From Nocardia blacklockiae (GTDB lineage: Bacteria > Actinomycetota > Actinomycetes > Mycobacteriales > Mycobacteriaceae): a stretch of DNA of 64,000 nucleotides. The stretch covers positions 62,001 through 126,000 of the forward strand of contig NZ_JADLRJ010000017.1 in NCBI RefSeq assembly GCF_015477355.1, read 5' to 3'. A program made the translations under genes and the position numbers. Positions 1 to 8,763 of the stretch are shown in pieces. The notes under the pieces were generated by a model that had not been told where the DNA came from, ran no database searches, and was given only the letters and a program-made list of their open reading frames with translations. The first letter of the stretch is position 1; the number at the start of each line of letters is the position of its first letter.

Positions 1-235
1 ACACCCGCAGGATCTCGGTGGTGGCCTGGGCCCCGCTGCCGTCGGGCAGCTGCATGTCCATGAGCACCACCGCGGGCCGCACGGCCGTGGCGCGGCGGGT
101 GGCCGAGCCGACACCGTCGGCCGTGGCCACCACCTCGAACCCGGCCTCCGCCAAATCGCGCGAGACACCGTCGCGCCACATGGGGTGGTCGTCCACCACC
201 ATCACCGAAATGTGCTCGGAAACCTGTTCGCTCAC
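1..235 (-). CDS. Response regulator, receiver domain (3' end outside window)
   Basis: Only the first 78 codons are inside the window. They start at GTG 235 and read through a typical receiver domain: the acidic pair and following residues DDHPMWRDGV lie near residue 16, and the phosphoacceptor region LMDMQLPDGSG near residue 60. This form is typical of NarL/LuxR response regulators, whose DNA-binding helix-turn-helix would lie beyond position 1. The gene starts 19 nt after the stop of the histidine kinase on the same strand, so the two are almost certainly a cotranscribed two-component pair. The output domain and target genes cannot be seen. Confidence 0.9.
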   Translation of the reverse strand, partial: MSEQVSEHISVMVVDDHPMWRDGVSRDLAEAGFEVVATADGVGSATRRATAVRPAVVLMDMQLPDGSGAQATTEILRV

Positions 236-254
236 AGTCGATTCCTTCCGCGGT

Positions 255-1421
255 TCACTGCCCGGCGGGGCGCGGGACGCGGAATTCCCATTCCGTGCCG
301 TCGTCGGCGGTCAGTAGTTCGGCCTCGCCACCCAGCGCCTCGATCCGGCCGATGATCGAGCGGGCGACGCCGAGGCGGCCTTCGGCGGCGGCGTCGGCGA
401 GCCGGCCGGGCGGGATGCCCGATCCGTCGTCGCGCACGCTGACGACCAGCCTGTCGCCCATATCCTCCAGCAGCACATAGGCTTTGGCGTCGGCTCCGGC
501 GTGCTGCGCGGTGTTGGACAGCGCCGCGGCCACGGCGGCGGCGATCTCCCGCGCCGTCCACTCCCCGATCCGCACCGGATGGCCGGGCGTGGAGACGAAC
601 ACGGCCGGGGCGGATTGCGCGGTGAGCAACGGACGCAGATCGACCTGGGCTCCGACGGTTTCGGCCCGTCCGCCCTGCTCGGAGATCAGAACCCGCAGCG
701 CCACTTCCTGTTCCCCGGCCCGCTCCGCCAATTCCGCTGTGCTGCCGCCGATCTCACTGCCGCGCCGCTTGATGTAGCTGAGCACCTGCAACACACCGTC
801 GTGCACCTCGCGCGCCAGCCGCTCGCGCTCCTCGGCCGCGGCGGTGAGCCGCGCGGCGGCCTGCAACTGGCGCTGCGCGCGGGCGGCGGTGTTGGCGGCC
901 AAGCCGATCGCCAACCCCACCGACACCAACACCGGCGCGGTGGCGTCGTTCCACAGGTCCAGTTCCCACTGCGCGCGGACGGCGATACTGACCGCCGAGA
1001 TCACCACCCCCGACAGCACACCGCCGACCGGCCCCCACAGAATCGCCGCCGACATCACGGCATTGGCGGCCCACAGCGTGGTCGGCAGCGTCTGATGCCC
1101 GTGGTACCAGTCGTAGTCGGCGACCAGCCGGGTCGACGCCATCAGCGCGATCACCACCGCGTGGTCGCCGAGCACCACCCCGATCCGCCGCCGCGCGGAA
1201 TCGGCCCACTGCGACAACAGGATCGCCGACACCACCGACCAGACGACGAGCACCCCGATCAGCACCCAGCTGAGCCCCGGCTCCCGATAGGAATCCACCG
1301 ACGCGACCTGCTGCCCCACCGCGTACAACACGGTGACCAGTCGAAACGCCTGCGCAGCCCGCCACAGCGGCGCAGTCGCGACGGTCTCGTCCCCCCGCCC
1401 GGGCCCGGCCGCCGTCATCAA
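255..1421 (-). CDS. Sensor histidine kinase, HisKA_3 type (DUF5931/MacS-like)
   Basis: 388 residues. The N-terminal half holds about five hydrophobic segments (residues 30-175) and resembles the DUF5931 sensor region of actinobacterial MacS-like kinases. A short linker leads to the dimerisation/phosphoacceptor box REVHDGVLQVL with His207. The ATPase domain follows, with an N-box-like ALSNTAQHA near residue 300 and the G-box DDGSGIPPG at 331-339. It should phosphorylate the response regulator encoded 19 nt downstream. The signal sensed is not evident; the lack of a large extracellular loop suggests a membrane or intramembrane cue. The gene lies 87 nt downstream of the AI-2E family permease on the same strand and may share its transcript. 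Confidence 0.87.
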   Translation of the reverse strand: MMTAAGPGRGDETVATAPLWRAAQAFRLVTVLYAVGQQVASVDSYREPGLSWVLIGVLVVWSVVSAILLSQWADSARRRIGVVLGDHAVVIALMASTRLVADYDWYHGHQTLPTTLWAANAVMSAAILWGPVGGVLSGVVISAVSIAVRAQWELDLWNDATAPVLVSVGLAIGLAANTAARAQRQLQAAARLTAAAEERERLAREVHDGVLQVLSYIKRRGSEIGGSTAELAERAGEQEVALRVLISEQGGRAETVGAQVDLRPLLTAQSAPAVFVSTPGHPVRIGEWTAREIAAAVAAALSNTAQHAGADAKAYVLLEDMGDRLVVSVRDDGSGIPPGRLADAAAEGRLGVARSIIGRIEALGGEAELLTADDGTEWEFRVPRPAGQ

Positions 1422-1508
1422 CTCTTCCTGCCTCCGACGCCATGTGCTGCCGGAACAGCTTGCGGGCGCACCGTTGTCGGGCGTCGCGCCGACCCTGCCC
1501 CGCGCGAC

Positions 1509-2807
1509 TCAGCTGTCGCCGGCATCACCCGTTCTCCTCTGCTCCCCCGCCCCCGGGTCGGGCAATTCGTACCGCCCCCGGGTCGGTTCGTCCGGATCGG
1601 CGTGGAACATGGGTTCCCCTTCCGCACCGGTATTGAGTTCCTGGTACAGCTCCTCCGGACTGTCGGCGAGCAGCGAGCGGATGGCCGTGTTGAGCACCGC
1701 GACGAACGGCACCGCCAGCAGACCGCCCGCGATACCGGCCAGCACCACGCCGGCGGTGATCGCCAGCACCACCGCGAGCGGGTGGATCCGCACCGCCCGC
1801 CCGAGCAGCAGTGGTTGCAGCACATGGCTTTCCAGCTGCATCACCGCGATCGTGATGCCGAGCACGATGAGCGCGGTGACCAGCCCCTTGGTCATCAGCG
1901 CGAGGAACACCGCCACCGACCCGGCCAGCACCGACCCGATGATCGGAATGAACGCGCCGATGAACACCAGCGACGCCAGCGGCAGCGCCAGGGGCACGTT
2001 GAGAATCGCCAGCCCGGCCCCGATGCCGATGGCGTCGACCGCGGCCACCACCACGGTCGCGCGCACGAACCCGATCAGCGTCCCGAACCCGAGCCGCCCG
2101 GCATTTCGCACCCGATCGCGTTGAAAGGTCGGAACGATCCGGGTGACGAAATGCCAGATCTGATCGCCGCTGTAGAGGAAGAAGATGGTGATGAACAGCG
2201 TCAGGAAGATCCCCGTCAGGAATTCCCCGATGGCGGCGGCGGTGGTCAGCGCGCCGCTGGTCAGCGAATCCTGATTGGATTCCAGGGTTTTGATGATGGT
2301 GTTGCCCGCGTTGCGGATCTGGTCGTCGCTCAGATGCAGCGGACCGTTGATCAGCCAGTCCTGAATGGTGTGGATGCTGGTCTTGAATTCGTCGGTCAGC
2401 TGCGGCAGGCCGTTCACGAACTGCTCGATGACGAAGGTGAAGATCCCCGCCAGCAACCCGAGCGACCCGATCAGCGCCACGAACACCGCGATCGACCGCG
2501 GCAAGCCCATCCGCTGCATCCAGTCCACCAGCGGCGACAGCAGCGCGGCCAGCAGCAACGCGATGGCCAGCGGAATGACGACGGTGGTCAGCCGGTGCGC
2601 CAGATAGGCGACCGCCAGCAGCGCCACCAGGATGATCAGCAACCGCCAGCACCATTCGGCCGCGTCCCGGACCAGCGGGTGCACCGCCTCGGCCGCCCGC
2701 CGGGCCGGTCGTTCCCGCACCGCTGTCCGCCCGCCGCGCGCCGTCGGCTCCGGGGCCTCCCCGCCGGTGCCGTCCTCGTCGTCGCGACCGTTCCCCACGT
2801 CACTCAC
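1509..2807 (-). CDS. AI-2E family transporter (UPF0118 permease)
   Basis: 432 residues. After an N-terminal charged tail rich in Arg, Glu and Gly (about 50 residues), the protein has the arrangement of the AI-2E/TqsA family: two or three helices, a long amphipathic soluble stretch (about residues 130-200, many Asn, Gln, Asp), then several helices including the Gly-rich GAFIPIIGSVLAG segment. Family members export small solutes, autoinducer-2 or Na+/Li+; the substrate here is unknown. The start GTG 2807 sits 6 nt after a TAGGCT box on the minus strand, so the message is probably leaderless. A C-terminal acidic tail (about 40 residues) is extra to the core. Confidence 0.87.
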   Translation of the reverse strand: MSDVGNGRDDEDGTGGEAPEPTARGGRTAVRERPARRAAEAVHPLVRDAAEWCWRLLIILVALLAVAYLAHRLTTVVIPLAIALLLAALLSPLVDWMQRMGLPRSIAVFVALIGSLGLLAGIFTFVIEQFVNGLPQLTDEFKTSIHTIQDWLINGPLHLSDDQIRNAGNTIIKTLESNQDSLTSGALTTAAAIGEFLTGIFLTLFITIFFLYSGDQIWHFVTRIVPTFQRDRVRNAGRLGFGTLIGFVRATVVVAAVDAIGIGAGLAILNVPLALPLASLVFIGAFIPIIGSVLAGSVAVFLALMTKGLVTALIVLGITIAVMQLESHVLQPLLLGRAVRIHPLAVVLAITAGVVLAGIAGGLLAVPFVAVLNTAIRSLLADSPEELYQELNTGAEGEPMFHADPDEPTRGRYELPDPGAGEQRRTGDAGDS

Positions 2808-2813
2808 GCCGCG

Positions 2814-2819
2814 AGCCTA
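2814..2819 (-). promoter_or_regulatory. -10 box of leaderless promoter for the AI-2E permease
   Basis: Minus-strand TAGGCT followed by 6 nt and the GTG start at 2807. The spacing matches leaderless actinobacterial transcripts. No convincing -35 box was found. Confidence 0.45.
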
Positions 2820-2906
2820 ACCGGACACCGCCCGGTCCGGGCGGGTGTGCACGCCGGAGGGTACGTCGCGCCGGGTCCGCCGCCGGTCCGCACCGGCGCG
2901 AAACGC

Positions 2907-2912
2907 TAGATT
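2907..2912 (+). promoter_or_regulatory. -10 box of leaderless promoter for the adenylyl cyclase
   Basis: TAGATT followed by 7 nt and GTG 2920. It decides the cyclase start: codons upstream of 2920 in the same frame would lie in or before the promoter. Confidence 0.5.
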
Positions 2913-2919
2913 GGTCCTC

Positions 2920-4488
2920 GTGTCGGCGCCCTTGGAAGCGGTCAAACAGACCATGCGAACGCGCTGGCCGCTGTACCTCGCATCGATGCTGGCGGCCAAC
3001 GCCTTCGGTGCGATTCTGGTGTACGCGTTCATCCAGTACGGCCTGCCCTCGCCGGAGGGCGCGCCCGCGGGTGTGCGCCGCACCGGCCTGCTGATTCCCG
3101 TGACGGTATTCGTGGTCGGCGGCGCGCTGAGCGTCACGGCGTCGGCGCTGATGTTGCGCCCGGTGATGCGCTGGCAACTGCGCGGCGGCCCGCCCAGCCG
3201 CCAGGAACAGATGGCCGCCCTGCACGCGCCGCTGCGGCAGGCCATCGTGCATCTGCTGCTGTGGCTGGTCGGCGGCGGCGTGCTGGCCGCGACCATCATC
3301 GTCGACACGCCCGAACTGGCGGGTGCGGTGATCGTCACCGAATGCATGGCCGCCACCATCGTGTTCGGCTTCACCTACATGCTCGGCGAGCGCATCCTGC
3401 GACCGGTCGCGGCGCACGCGCTGTCCACGGGCACCTTCGACCACACCCTCACCCCCGGCGTCGGCACCCGCATGGCGATGACGTGGGGCATGGGCACTTT
3501 CGCGCCGACCATCGCGATCGTGCTGCTCTGCGTCACCCAGATCACCTCGCAGGTGCAGTTCTCCGCGCAGTCGCTGGCGGTGTCGATCCTGCTGCTGTGC
3601 GGTGTGGTGATCATGCAGGCACTGGCACTGTCGATGCTCACCGGCTCCAGCATCTCCGACCCGGTCCGCCAGCTCTCCCGCGCCATCGACCGCGTTCAGG
3701 AGGGCGCGCGCGATGTGCAGGTGGAGGTGTTCGACGGCAGCGAGATCGGCCTGTTGCAGGTCGGATTCAACCGGATGATGGAGGAGGCCGCGCAGCGCCG
3801 CGAACTCCAGGAACTGTTCGGCCAGCACGTCGGCGAGGAGGTGGCCCGGCGCGCCCTCGAGTACGGCACCGAACTGGGCGGCGAGACCCGTTTCGTCGCG
3901 GTGCTGTTCGTGGACATGGTCGGTTCCACCGCGACGGCCGCCGAGCACCCGCCCACCGAGGTGGTGAGCCTGCTCAACGAATTCTTCCGCGTCGTCGTCG
4001 ACGTGGTGGACCGGCACAACGGCTTGATCAACAAATTCGTCGGCGACGCGGCGCTGGTCATTTTCGGCGCGCCGCTGGACCGTCCCGACGCGCCGACCGC
4101 CGCGCTGGCCGCCGCCCGTGAACTGCGCGAGGCCCTGCGCGAGGTGCCGGGGCTGGATATCGGGATCGGCGTGTCCGCGGGGCTCGCGGTGGCCGGAAAT
4201 ATCGGCGCGGCAAATCGATTCGAATACACGGTGATCGGCGACCCCGTCAACGAGGCTTCCCGCCTGACCGAACTGGCCAAGGAACATCCCGGGCGGGTGC
4301 TCGGTTCGGGCAGCGCGCTGTATTTCGCCGACGCGCACGAGCAGCAATTCTGGGTGTCCGGCGAGGAGGTGCAGTTGCGCGGCCGCCGCCGGAAAACCCG
4401 TCTGGCCTGGCCGAAGACCGCGGCCGAGGCGCCTGCCGGGAGCGCGGAGGCGGAGGCCGAGCGGCGCCCGGACACGATTCTGGACTGA
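2920..4488 (+). CDS. Membrane HAMP-linked class III adenylyl cyclase
   Basis: 522 residues from GTG 2920. An upstream in-frame GTG at 2845 would add an Arg-rich stretch and overlap the promoter. Six hydrophobic segments (first 250 residues) are followed by a HAMP linker beginning SDPVRQLSRAID and by a class III cyclase domain. Metal-binding Asp residues are seen in FVDMVGST and KFVGDAALVIFG. The Lys of INKFVGD is the adenine-selecting position. Asn and Arg of VNEASRL are the transition-state residues. The whole arrangement matches the Rv1318c/Rv1319c/Rv3645 family of M. tuberculosis. It should make cAMP from ATP at the membrane; the stimulus is unknown. Confidence 0.92.
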   Translation: MSAPLEAVKQTMRTRWPLYLASMLAANAFGAILVYAFIQYGLPSPEGAPAGVRRTGLLIPVTVFVVGGALSVTASALMLRPVMRWQLRGGPPSRQEQMAALHAPLRQAIVHLLLWLVGGGVLAATIIVDTPELAGAVIVTECMAATIVFGFTYMLGERILRPVAAHALSTGTFDHTLTPGVGTRMAMTWGMGTFAPTIAIVLLCVTQITSQVQFSAQSLAVSILLLCGVVIMQALALSMLTGSSISDPVRQLSRAIDRVQEGARDVQVEVFDGSEIGLLQVGFNRMMEEAAQRRELQELFGQHVGEEVARRALEYGTELGGETRFVAVLFVDMVGSTATAAEHPPTEVVSLLNEFFRVVVDVVDRHNGLINKFVGDAALVIFGAPLDRPDAPTAALAAARELREALREVPGLDIGIGVSAGLAVAGNIGAANRFEYTVIGDPVNEASRLTELAKEHPGRVLGSGSALYFADAHEQQFWVSGEEVQLRGRRRKTRLAWPKTAAEAPAGSAEAEAERRPDTILD

Positions 4489-4555
4489 TCGGTCTGTGTG
4501 ACCTGGCGATACGCGCCGGGAAAGCAGGGGGCTGCGTCGCAAAAGGACCGTTCGT

Positions 4556-4561
4556 TAGGCT
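4556..4561 (+). promoter_or_regulatory. -10 box of leaderless promoter
   Basis: TAGGCT, 7 nt before GTG 4569. Confidence 0.45.
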
Positions 4562-4568
4562 GGCGGGC

Positions 4569-5744
4569 GTGAGGGCCCATGGTGAACTAGCCGGCGACTC
4601 CGAGTCGCCCGCCGAGCCGGGCCGCCGGGGGCGGTTCTGGTGGCTGAAATGGGTTCTCGGAGCGGCACTGTCGGCGCTGCTGGTCGCCGAGGGCATTTAT
4701 CTCTGGCCGCGTTTGCACGATTCCTGGCGAAATCTCACCGAAATCCACTGGGGCTGGGTCGCGGCCTGCGTCGTGATGCAGGCGGCGTCGATGAGCGGAT
4801 TCGGCCGGATCCAGAAACAGCTGCTGCGGGCGGGCGGCGTGTCGGTGAGTCAGCGCAAATCCGTCGCGGTCGTCTACGGCGCCACCGCGATGTCGGTGAC
4901 GCTGCCCGCCGGTCAAGTGTTCTCGACAGCGTTCACCTATCGGCAGACCCGGCGCTGGGGCGCGAGCCCGATCGTGGCGTCCTGGCAACTGGTGATGTCG
5001 GGTGTGGTCGCGGCGGCGGGCATGGTGCTGCTCGGCGTGGGCGGGGCCGTGCTGGTGGGCGATCAGGTCGGACCGTGGAAGCTGGTGCTGCCGGTGGCCG
5101 CGGTGATCGCGCTGATCTGGGGCGGCAACTACGTCTCGAACAATCCGGGCACGCTGGAGTCGCTGGTGCGCCGGGTGTTGCACCTGGTCAACCGGATTCG
5201 GCACCATCCGGCGGACAGCGGCATGGACAAGGTGCACGAGATTCTGCACCAGCTGGAGTCGGTGGAGCTGGGGCGGCGCGACGGCGCGCTGGTCGGGGTG
5301 TGGGCGCTGGTGCACCGGCTCGGCGACGTGGCGTGTCTGGGTGCGGCCTGCTACGCGGTCGGGGCCGACCCGCGGCTGGCCGGGTTGATGATCGCGTTCA
5401 GCGTCGGCAAGGCGGTCGGCACCATCCCGTTCGCGCCCGGCGGCATCGTCTACGTGGACGCCACCCTGGTCTACAGCCTCACCGCCGCCGCCGGACTGCC
5501 CGCCGCCCAAGCGGTCGCCGCCGCCTTCGTCTACCGCATGGTCAGCTTCATCCTGGTGGCGATCATCGGCTGGATCGTCTTCGCCTTCCTCTTCCGCAAG
5601 CCCCAGGCCGAGGACGCGGAATTCGAGAAGGAATTCGAGCGCCGCTCCGCGATCCTCGCCGAACAGCGCCTCCTCAACGAGAAGCGCCCTCGCGAGGACA
5701 AGCAGCCCGACCGCCCCGACCACAGCGAGCCCAGCGCGGGGTGA
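4569..5744 (+). CDS. Lysylphosphatidylglycerol synthase TM-region / flippase-like membrane protein
   Basis: 391 residues from GTG 4569. About eight hydrophobic segments between residues 28 and 345 carry family features of the LPG_synthase_TM / UPF0104 (YbhN-like) group: the TLPAGQVFSTAF segment in the first half, and VGKAVGTIPFAPGGIVYVDA with VYRMVSF in the second. It lacks the soluble aminoacyl-transferase domain of MprF, so it is more likely a lipid flippase or transporter partner than a synthase. The C-terminal 50 residues are highly charged and Lys/Glu/Arg/Pro rich, probably cytoplasmic. The DUF3054 gene follows 49 nt later. The substrate cannot be inferred. Confidence 0.8.
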   Translation: MRAHGELAGDSESPAEPGRRGRFWWLKWVLGAALSALLVAEGIYLWPRLHDSWRNLTEIHWGWVAACVVMQAASMSGFGRIQKQLLRAGGVSVSQRKSVAVVYGATAMSVTLPAGQVFSTAFTYRQTRRWGASPIVASWQLVMSGVVAAAGMVLLGVGGAVLVGDQVGPWKLVLPVAAVIALIWGGNYVSNNPGTLESLVRRVLHLVNRIRHHPADSGMDKVHEILHQLESVELGRRDGALVGVWALVHRLGDVACLGAACYAVGADPRLAGLMIAFSVGKAVGTIPFAPGGIVYVDATLVYSLTAAAGLPAAQAVAAAFVYRMVSFILVAIIGWIVFAFLFRKPQAEDAEFEKEFERRSAILAEQRLLNEKRPREDKQPDRPDHSEPSAG

Positions 5745-5780
5745 GCGGACCGTCCGCACTGGTCGGCCGAACAGCACAGC

Positions 5781-5786
5781 TACCCT
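5781..5786 (+). promoter_or_regulatory. -10 box of leaderless promoter for DUF3054 gene
   Basis: TACCCT, exactly 7 nt before GTG 5794. Confidence 0.45.
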
Positions 5787-5793
5787 GTGCGAC

Positions 5794-6177
5794 GTGAGGA
5801 AACTGGTCCCGTACCTGGTCGACGCCCTGCTCGTCATCGTGTTCTGCGCGATCGGCCGCCGCAGCCACGACGAGGCCGTCCTGGCCGGACTGGCCCGCAC
5901 GGTATGGCCCTTCGGCGTCGGCCTGATCCTCGGCTGGCTCCTGGCAGCGGCACTCACCGCCCGCACCGAATTCACCACGGCCCTACGCCGATTCGACCCG
6001 CGCCCACTCTGGCCGACCGGCGTGGTGGTGTGGCTGTCGACGCTGATCATCGGCATGCTGCTCCGCGTACTCAGCGGCCAGGGCACCGCCACAAGCTTCA
6101 TCATCGTGGCCGCAACAGTCCTGGCAGTCTTCCTGCTCGGCTGGCGCGCGATCTATCGAATCCTGCCCGCGCGCTGA
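5794..6177 (+). CDS. DUF3054 domain membrane protein
   Basis: 127 residues with four predicted helices. The N-terminal pattern LVDALLVIVFCAIGRRSHDE followed by a short loop and WPFGVGLILGWLL is characteristic of DUF3054, a small integral membrane family common in actinobacteria with no assigned function. A central PLWPTGVVVW turn connects helices 2 and 3. It ends 10 nt before the convergent PBP-like gene and has its own apparent leaderless promoter, so it is likely monocistronic. Confidence 0.83.
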   Translation: MRKLVPYLVDALLVIVFCAIGRRSHDEAVLAGLARTVWPFGVGLILGWLLAAALTARTEFTTALRRFDPRPLWPTGVVVWLSTLIIGMLLRVLSGQGTATSFIIVAATVLAVFLLGWRAIYRILPAR

Positions 6178-6181
6178 ACCC

Positions 6182-6207
6182 CCGCCCCTACTTGTCGTCC
6201 GGGGCGG
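6182..6207. terminator. Possible bidirectional terminator between convergent genes
   Basis: CCGCCCC at 6182-6188 pairs with GGGGCGG at 6201-6207 across a 12-nt loop. The left arm touches the stop codon of the PBP-like gene. There is no U tract, which is usual in this GC range. Confidence 0.35.
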
Positions 6208-7876
6208 CTAGGGACTGGAGCATGCGGGCGGCCATGCGGGAGGTGGCGTCGCCGCTGTCCACGTCGGCGATGTGGATGGCGAAGGCCAGGTCGCCCATGT
6301 TGGCGAGGAGCCAGCCGCTGGTGCCGGCGGTGGCGGCGTAGGCGGTGACGCCCGCGTAGCGGCGGAGGGCGGCGAGTTCGGGGCCGCCGGCGGCGTCGTC
6401 GGTGAGCATGCGGCGCAGCTGCTGGAGGACGTCGTCGGGGAGGGGGGACAGTTCGGCCTCGGTGGTGGACGGGCGGCCGATCTCGATCATCGGCGGCGCG
6501 ACCGAACCGCGCGCGATGGTCGACGCGGCGATGGCCATCCCGAACGGGCTGGCCAGGATCGGATCCGCACCGCCCTGCCGCACCTGCTCGACACCGCGCC
6601 CGCCGATCGGCAGCCGCCCCGTGGTCTGGTCCAGCCCCGGCACCTTGAAGCCGATGCCGACCCCGAGCCGGGCCGCCGCCTCGGCCGCGTCCTGCACCGA
6701 GACATCCTGCGGCGCTTTCTTTTTCATGACCGCCGCGGCCTGCTTGAACAACTCGATCAGGCCGCCCGCGGGATAGGCCCCGGTGAACGCGACGGGACCC
6801 TGCTCGCTGGCGTAGGTGTTCTGCGCGGCCGCCACCACGGCCCCCGTGGACGGCTGCACGGCCACGATCGAGGCCGCCGTCCCGGCGCTGACCACCGCGT
6901 CCTCGGCGGCGCGCTGCAACCGCTGGTCCAGCGTGGCGGCGATGTCCGGTCCGGGCGGCCCCTGCTGCCCGGCGAGTTGCGTGACCGGCCGCCCGTCGGC
7001 CTCGAACAGCTTGACGCCCCAGCCCGCGTGATTGTCCCGATTCTCCTGCCACACTTTGCGCAGCGCGTCGGTCAGCGGCGAGAAGATCCGGCGGTCGGTG
7101 ACGATCAGGCGCGGCTGCTTCTCCATCACCACGCCGGGGATGGGCGCCATGCGCGGTTCCAGAATGGCGAAATCGTCCTCGCGCAACTGCACGGCGACGA
7201 TCGGTTTGCCCTGCGCCGCACCGAGTTGCTGCATCAGCGACGGACCGGTGATGAGCGGCGCGACCGGCGCGATGGCATCGGCTAGCGCATTGGTCGAGCC
7301 CACCGGGTCGCCGGTTTTGGTCGGGTCCAACTTCACCACGTTGATCACCTGTTCGGTCATCAGCGTGTTGCCCGCGTTGTCGTTGACCTTCGGCGGCGCC
7401 GCGTCGGTGCGGACCAGCTGCACACTGCGCGTGCCGTCCAGCTGCGGAACCACCACATTCGGCTCCCACGAGATGCGCCAGCCGATAGCGAGCTTGCGAA
7501 TGGAGCCTTGCAGATCGTAGGTCCAGTCCTTACCCGGCCCGAAGTTCCAATCCGCTTTCAGGTTGAACATGGCGGAATCGCCGTCCAGACCGATGAATTG
7601 GGCCAGCTGATAATCGGGTTTGCCAGGATTGAGCCCGTCGAAGACCTTCTGCAACGTGGCCTCGGCGCCGTTGGGGTACGAGGTGAGTGCGGCCGCGCCG
7701 CGGGCGTCCTTGTCGTCCAGCAATTGAGTGAATTTCTCGACGACGGCTTGGGGGCTGTTCGGCTTCTCGTCCAAACCGCATGATCCCAGCGCGGCCACCA
7801 GGGCGACCGCGCCCGCTAGTGCCGCTGCGCCGCGAAGCCGAAAGCGGCGGGATCCCCACACATCCATATCGCCCAC
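6188..7876 (-). CDS. Penicillin-binding lipoprotein with lost transpeptidase motifs (pseudo-PBP)
   Basis: 562 residues. A signal peptide ends in the lipobox LGSC (Cys33). A MecA_N/NTF2-like domain follows from about residue 43, then a PBP dimerisation domain, then a transpeptidase-fold domain from about 330. The layout is that of Rv2864c-type class B PBPs. However, the position of the catalytic SxxK reads GLIE (372-375, after AYPAG), the segment expected to carry SxN is shortened, and the KTG position reads AGT (517-519). The fold landmarks LASPFGMAIAAS and DLAFAIHI remain. It therefore probably cannot acylate and may act as a scaffold or decoy. The start is GTG 7876; ATG 7867 is an alternative. 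Confidence 0.88.
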   Translation of the reverse strand: MGDMDVWGSRRFRLRGAAALAGAVALVAALGSCGLDEKPNSPQAVVEKFTQLLDDKDARGAAALTSYPNGAEATLQKVFDGLNPGKPDYQLAQFIGLDGDSAMFNLKADWNFGPGKDWTYDLQGSIRKLAIGWRISWEPNVVVPQLDGTRSVQLVRTDAAPPKVNDNAGNTLMTEQVINVVKLDPTKTGDPVGSTNALADAIAPVAPLITGPSLMQQLGAAQGKPIVAVQLREDDFAILEPRMAPIPGVVMEKQPRLIVTDRRIFSPLTDALRKVWQENRDNHAGWGVKLFEADGRPVTQLAGQQGPPGPDIAATLDQRLQRAAEDAVVSAGTAASIVAVQPSTGAVVAAAQNTYASEQGPVAFTGAYPAGGLIELFKQAAAVMKKKAPQDVSVQDAAEAAARLGVGIGFKVPGLDQTTGRLPIGGRGVEQVRQGGADPILASPFGMAIAASTIARGSVAPPMIEIGRPSTTEAELSPLPDDVLQQLRRMLTDDAAGGPELAALRRYAGVTAYAATAGTSGWLLANMGDLAFAIHIADVDSGDATSRMAARMLQSLAAPDDK

Positions 7877-8099
7877 TCTTCACTCTTGCCACTCCAGTAA
7901 CAAGACCAACCGTACCCGAACAAAACAGTCCTGGCGCCCGGTTGGCGCCGTCCGCATTCTCCATGCTCAGCGACCAGAATAGTGCCCGAACGTCGACATC
8001 TTGCGCACCGGTGGCGCATTTGTGAGCCGTGTTCACCGCACGGCCATCGCACAGCCGTTCTCCGACAGCGGAATTCATCGGCCGCCGTTCGGCGTAATT

Positions 8100-8117
8100 T
8101 TGTAATCACTGTTACAA
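8100..8117. promoter_or_regulatory. Inverted repeat upstream of the 8145 gene (candidate operator)
   Basis: TTGTAA-N6-TTACAA (8100-8117), 27 nt upstream of ATG 8145 in the 268-bp divergent region between the PBP-like gene and the hypothetical gene. Arm length and spacing suit a dimeric regulator. Confidence 0.35.
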
Positions 8118-8144
8118 CGAACGCAGCGTAAGCGAGGTAAGACC

Positions 8145-8744
8145 ATGAGACACGGACCGCGCGGCCGGGGCTTCGGACGCCCCGGCGGCTGGCAGCAGGC
8201 CGATCTCCCCGACGCCGCCGAGGCGCCCGACTGGTTCGCCGGAAGGTTGCCGAGCGAGTGGTTCGCCGGCCCGCCGACGATCGAGATAGATCGCGACGAG
8301 ATCGTGGTGATCGGCGAGTTGCCGCTGCCGAAGCCCGAATCCGACGAGACCGAGCAGGCGGGCGACGAGGCCCCCGCCGACGTGCCGCGAGCAACCCGCG
8401 AGGGTCTCGTCGCCCGCTTCCGGGAGGCCACCCGCCCGGCCCGCATGCAGATCGCGCAGGAGGCGCAGGCCCGCTACGGCCGCAGCGTCGCCTGGGGCGT
8501 GTCGGTGGAGGGCGAGCGAATCCTGTTCACCCACTTGGCCGTGCCGGTGATGACGCGTTTGCGCCAACCGGAGCGCAAGGTGCTGGACACGCTGGTCGAT
8601 GCCGGGGTGGCCCGCTCCCGCGCCGACGCCCTCGCCTGGACGGTGAAGCTGGCGGGCAAGCACGCGGAGGAATGGCTCGAGGAATTGCGCTCGGCCATGC
8701 GCAAGGTCGACGACCTGCGTGCCGAAGGACCGCGCGGTCTGTGA
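8145..8744 (+). CDS. Conserved hypothetical actinobacterial protein
   Basis: 199 residues, not recognised. The N-terminal 30 residues are Gly/Arg/Pro rich. The middle carries a short beta-like stretch (TIEIDRDEIVVIGELPLP) and an acidic linker (residues 60-85). The C-terminal half is helical and starts REGLVARFREATRPARM, with an AWGVSVEGERILFTH strand and a closing helix HAEEWLEELRSAMRKV. No signal peptide or membrane segment. It is transcribed towards aroQ, with 19 nt between the stop and the aroQ start, but aroQ has its own apparent promoter. A cytosolic DNA- or protein-binding role is possible but unproven. Confidence 0.75.
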   Translation: MRHGPRGRGFGRPGGWQQADLPDAAEAPDWFAGRLPSEWFAGPPTIEIDRDEIVVIGELPLPKPESDETEQAGDEAPADVPRATREGLVARFREATRPARMQIAQEAQARYGRSVAWGVSVEGERILFTHLAVPVMTRLRQPERKVLDTLVDAGVARSRADALAWTVKLAGKHAEEWLEELRSAMRKVDDLRAEGPRGL

Positions 8745-8751
8745 TCGCGGC

Positions 8752-8757
8752 TAGGGT
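8752..8757 (+). promoter_or_regulatory. -10 box of leaderless promoter for aroQ
   Basis: TAGGGT, 6 nt before ATG 8764. Confidence 0.45.
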
Positions 8758-8763
8758 GTCCGC

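Noticed and set aside
2845-2919. Upstream start for the adenylyl cyclase
   Set aside because: The extra 25 residues are Arg-rich and would be encoded across the predicted -10 box; the 2920 start has proper leaderless spacing.
7877-8144. A gene in the divergent region between the PBP-like gene and the 8145 gene
   Set aside because: Frames here have no ribosome-binding site and no plausible composition; only a TTGTAA-N6-TTACAA repeat was noted.
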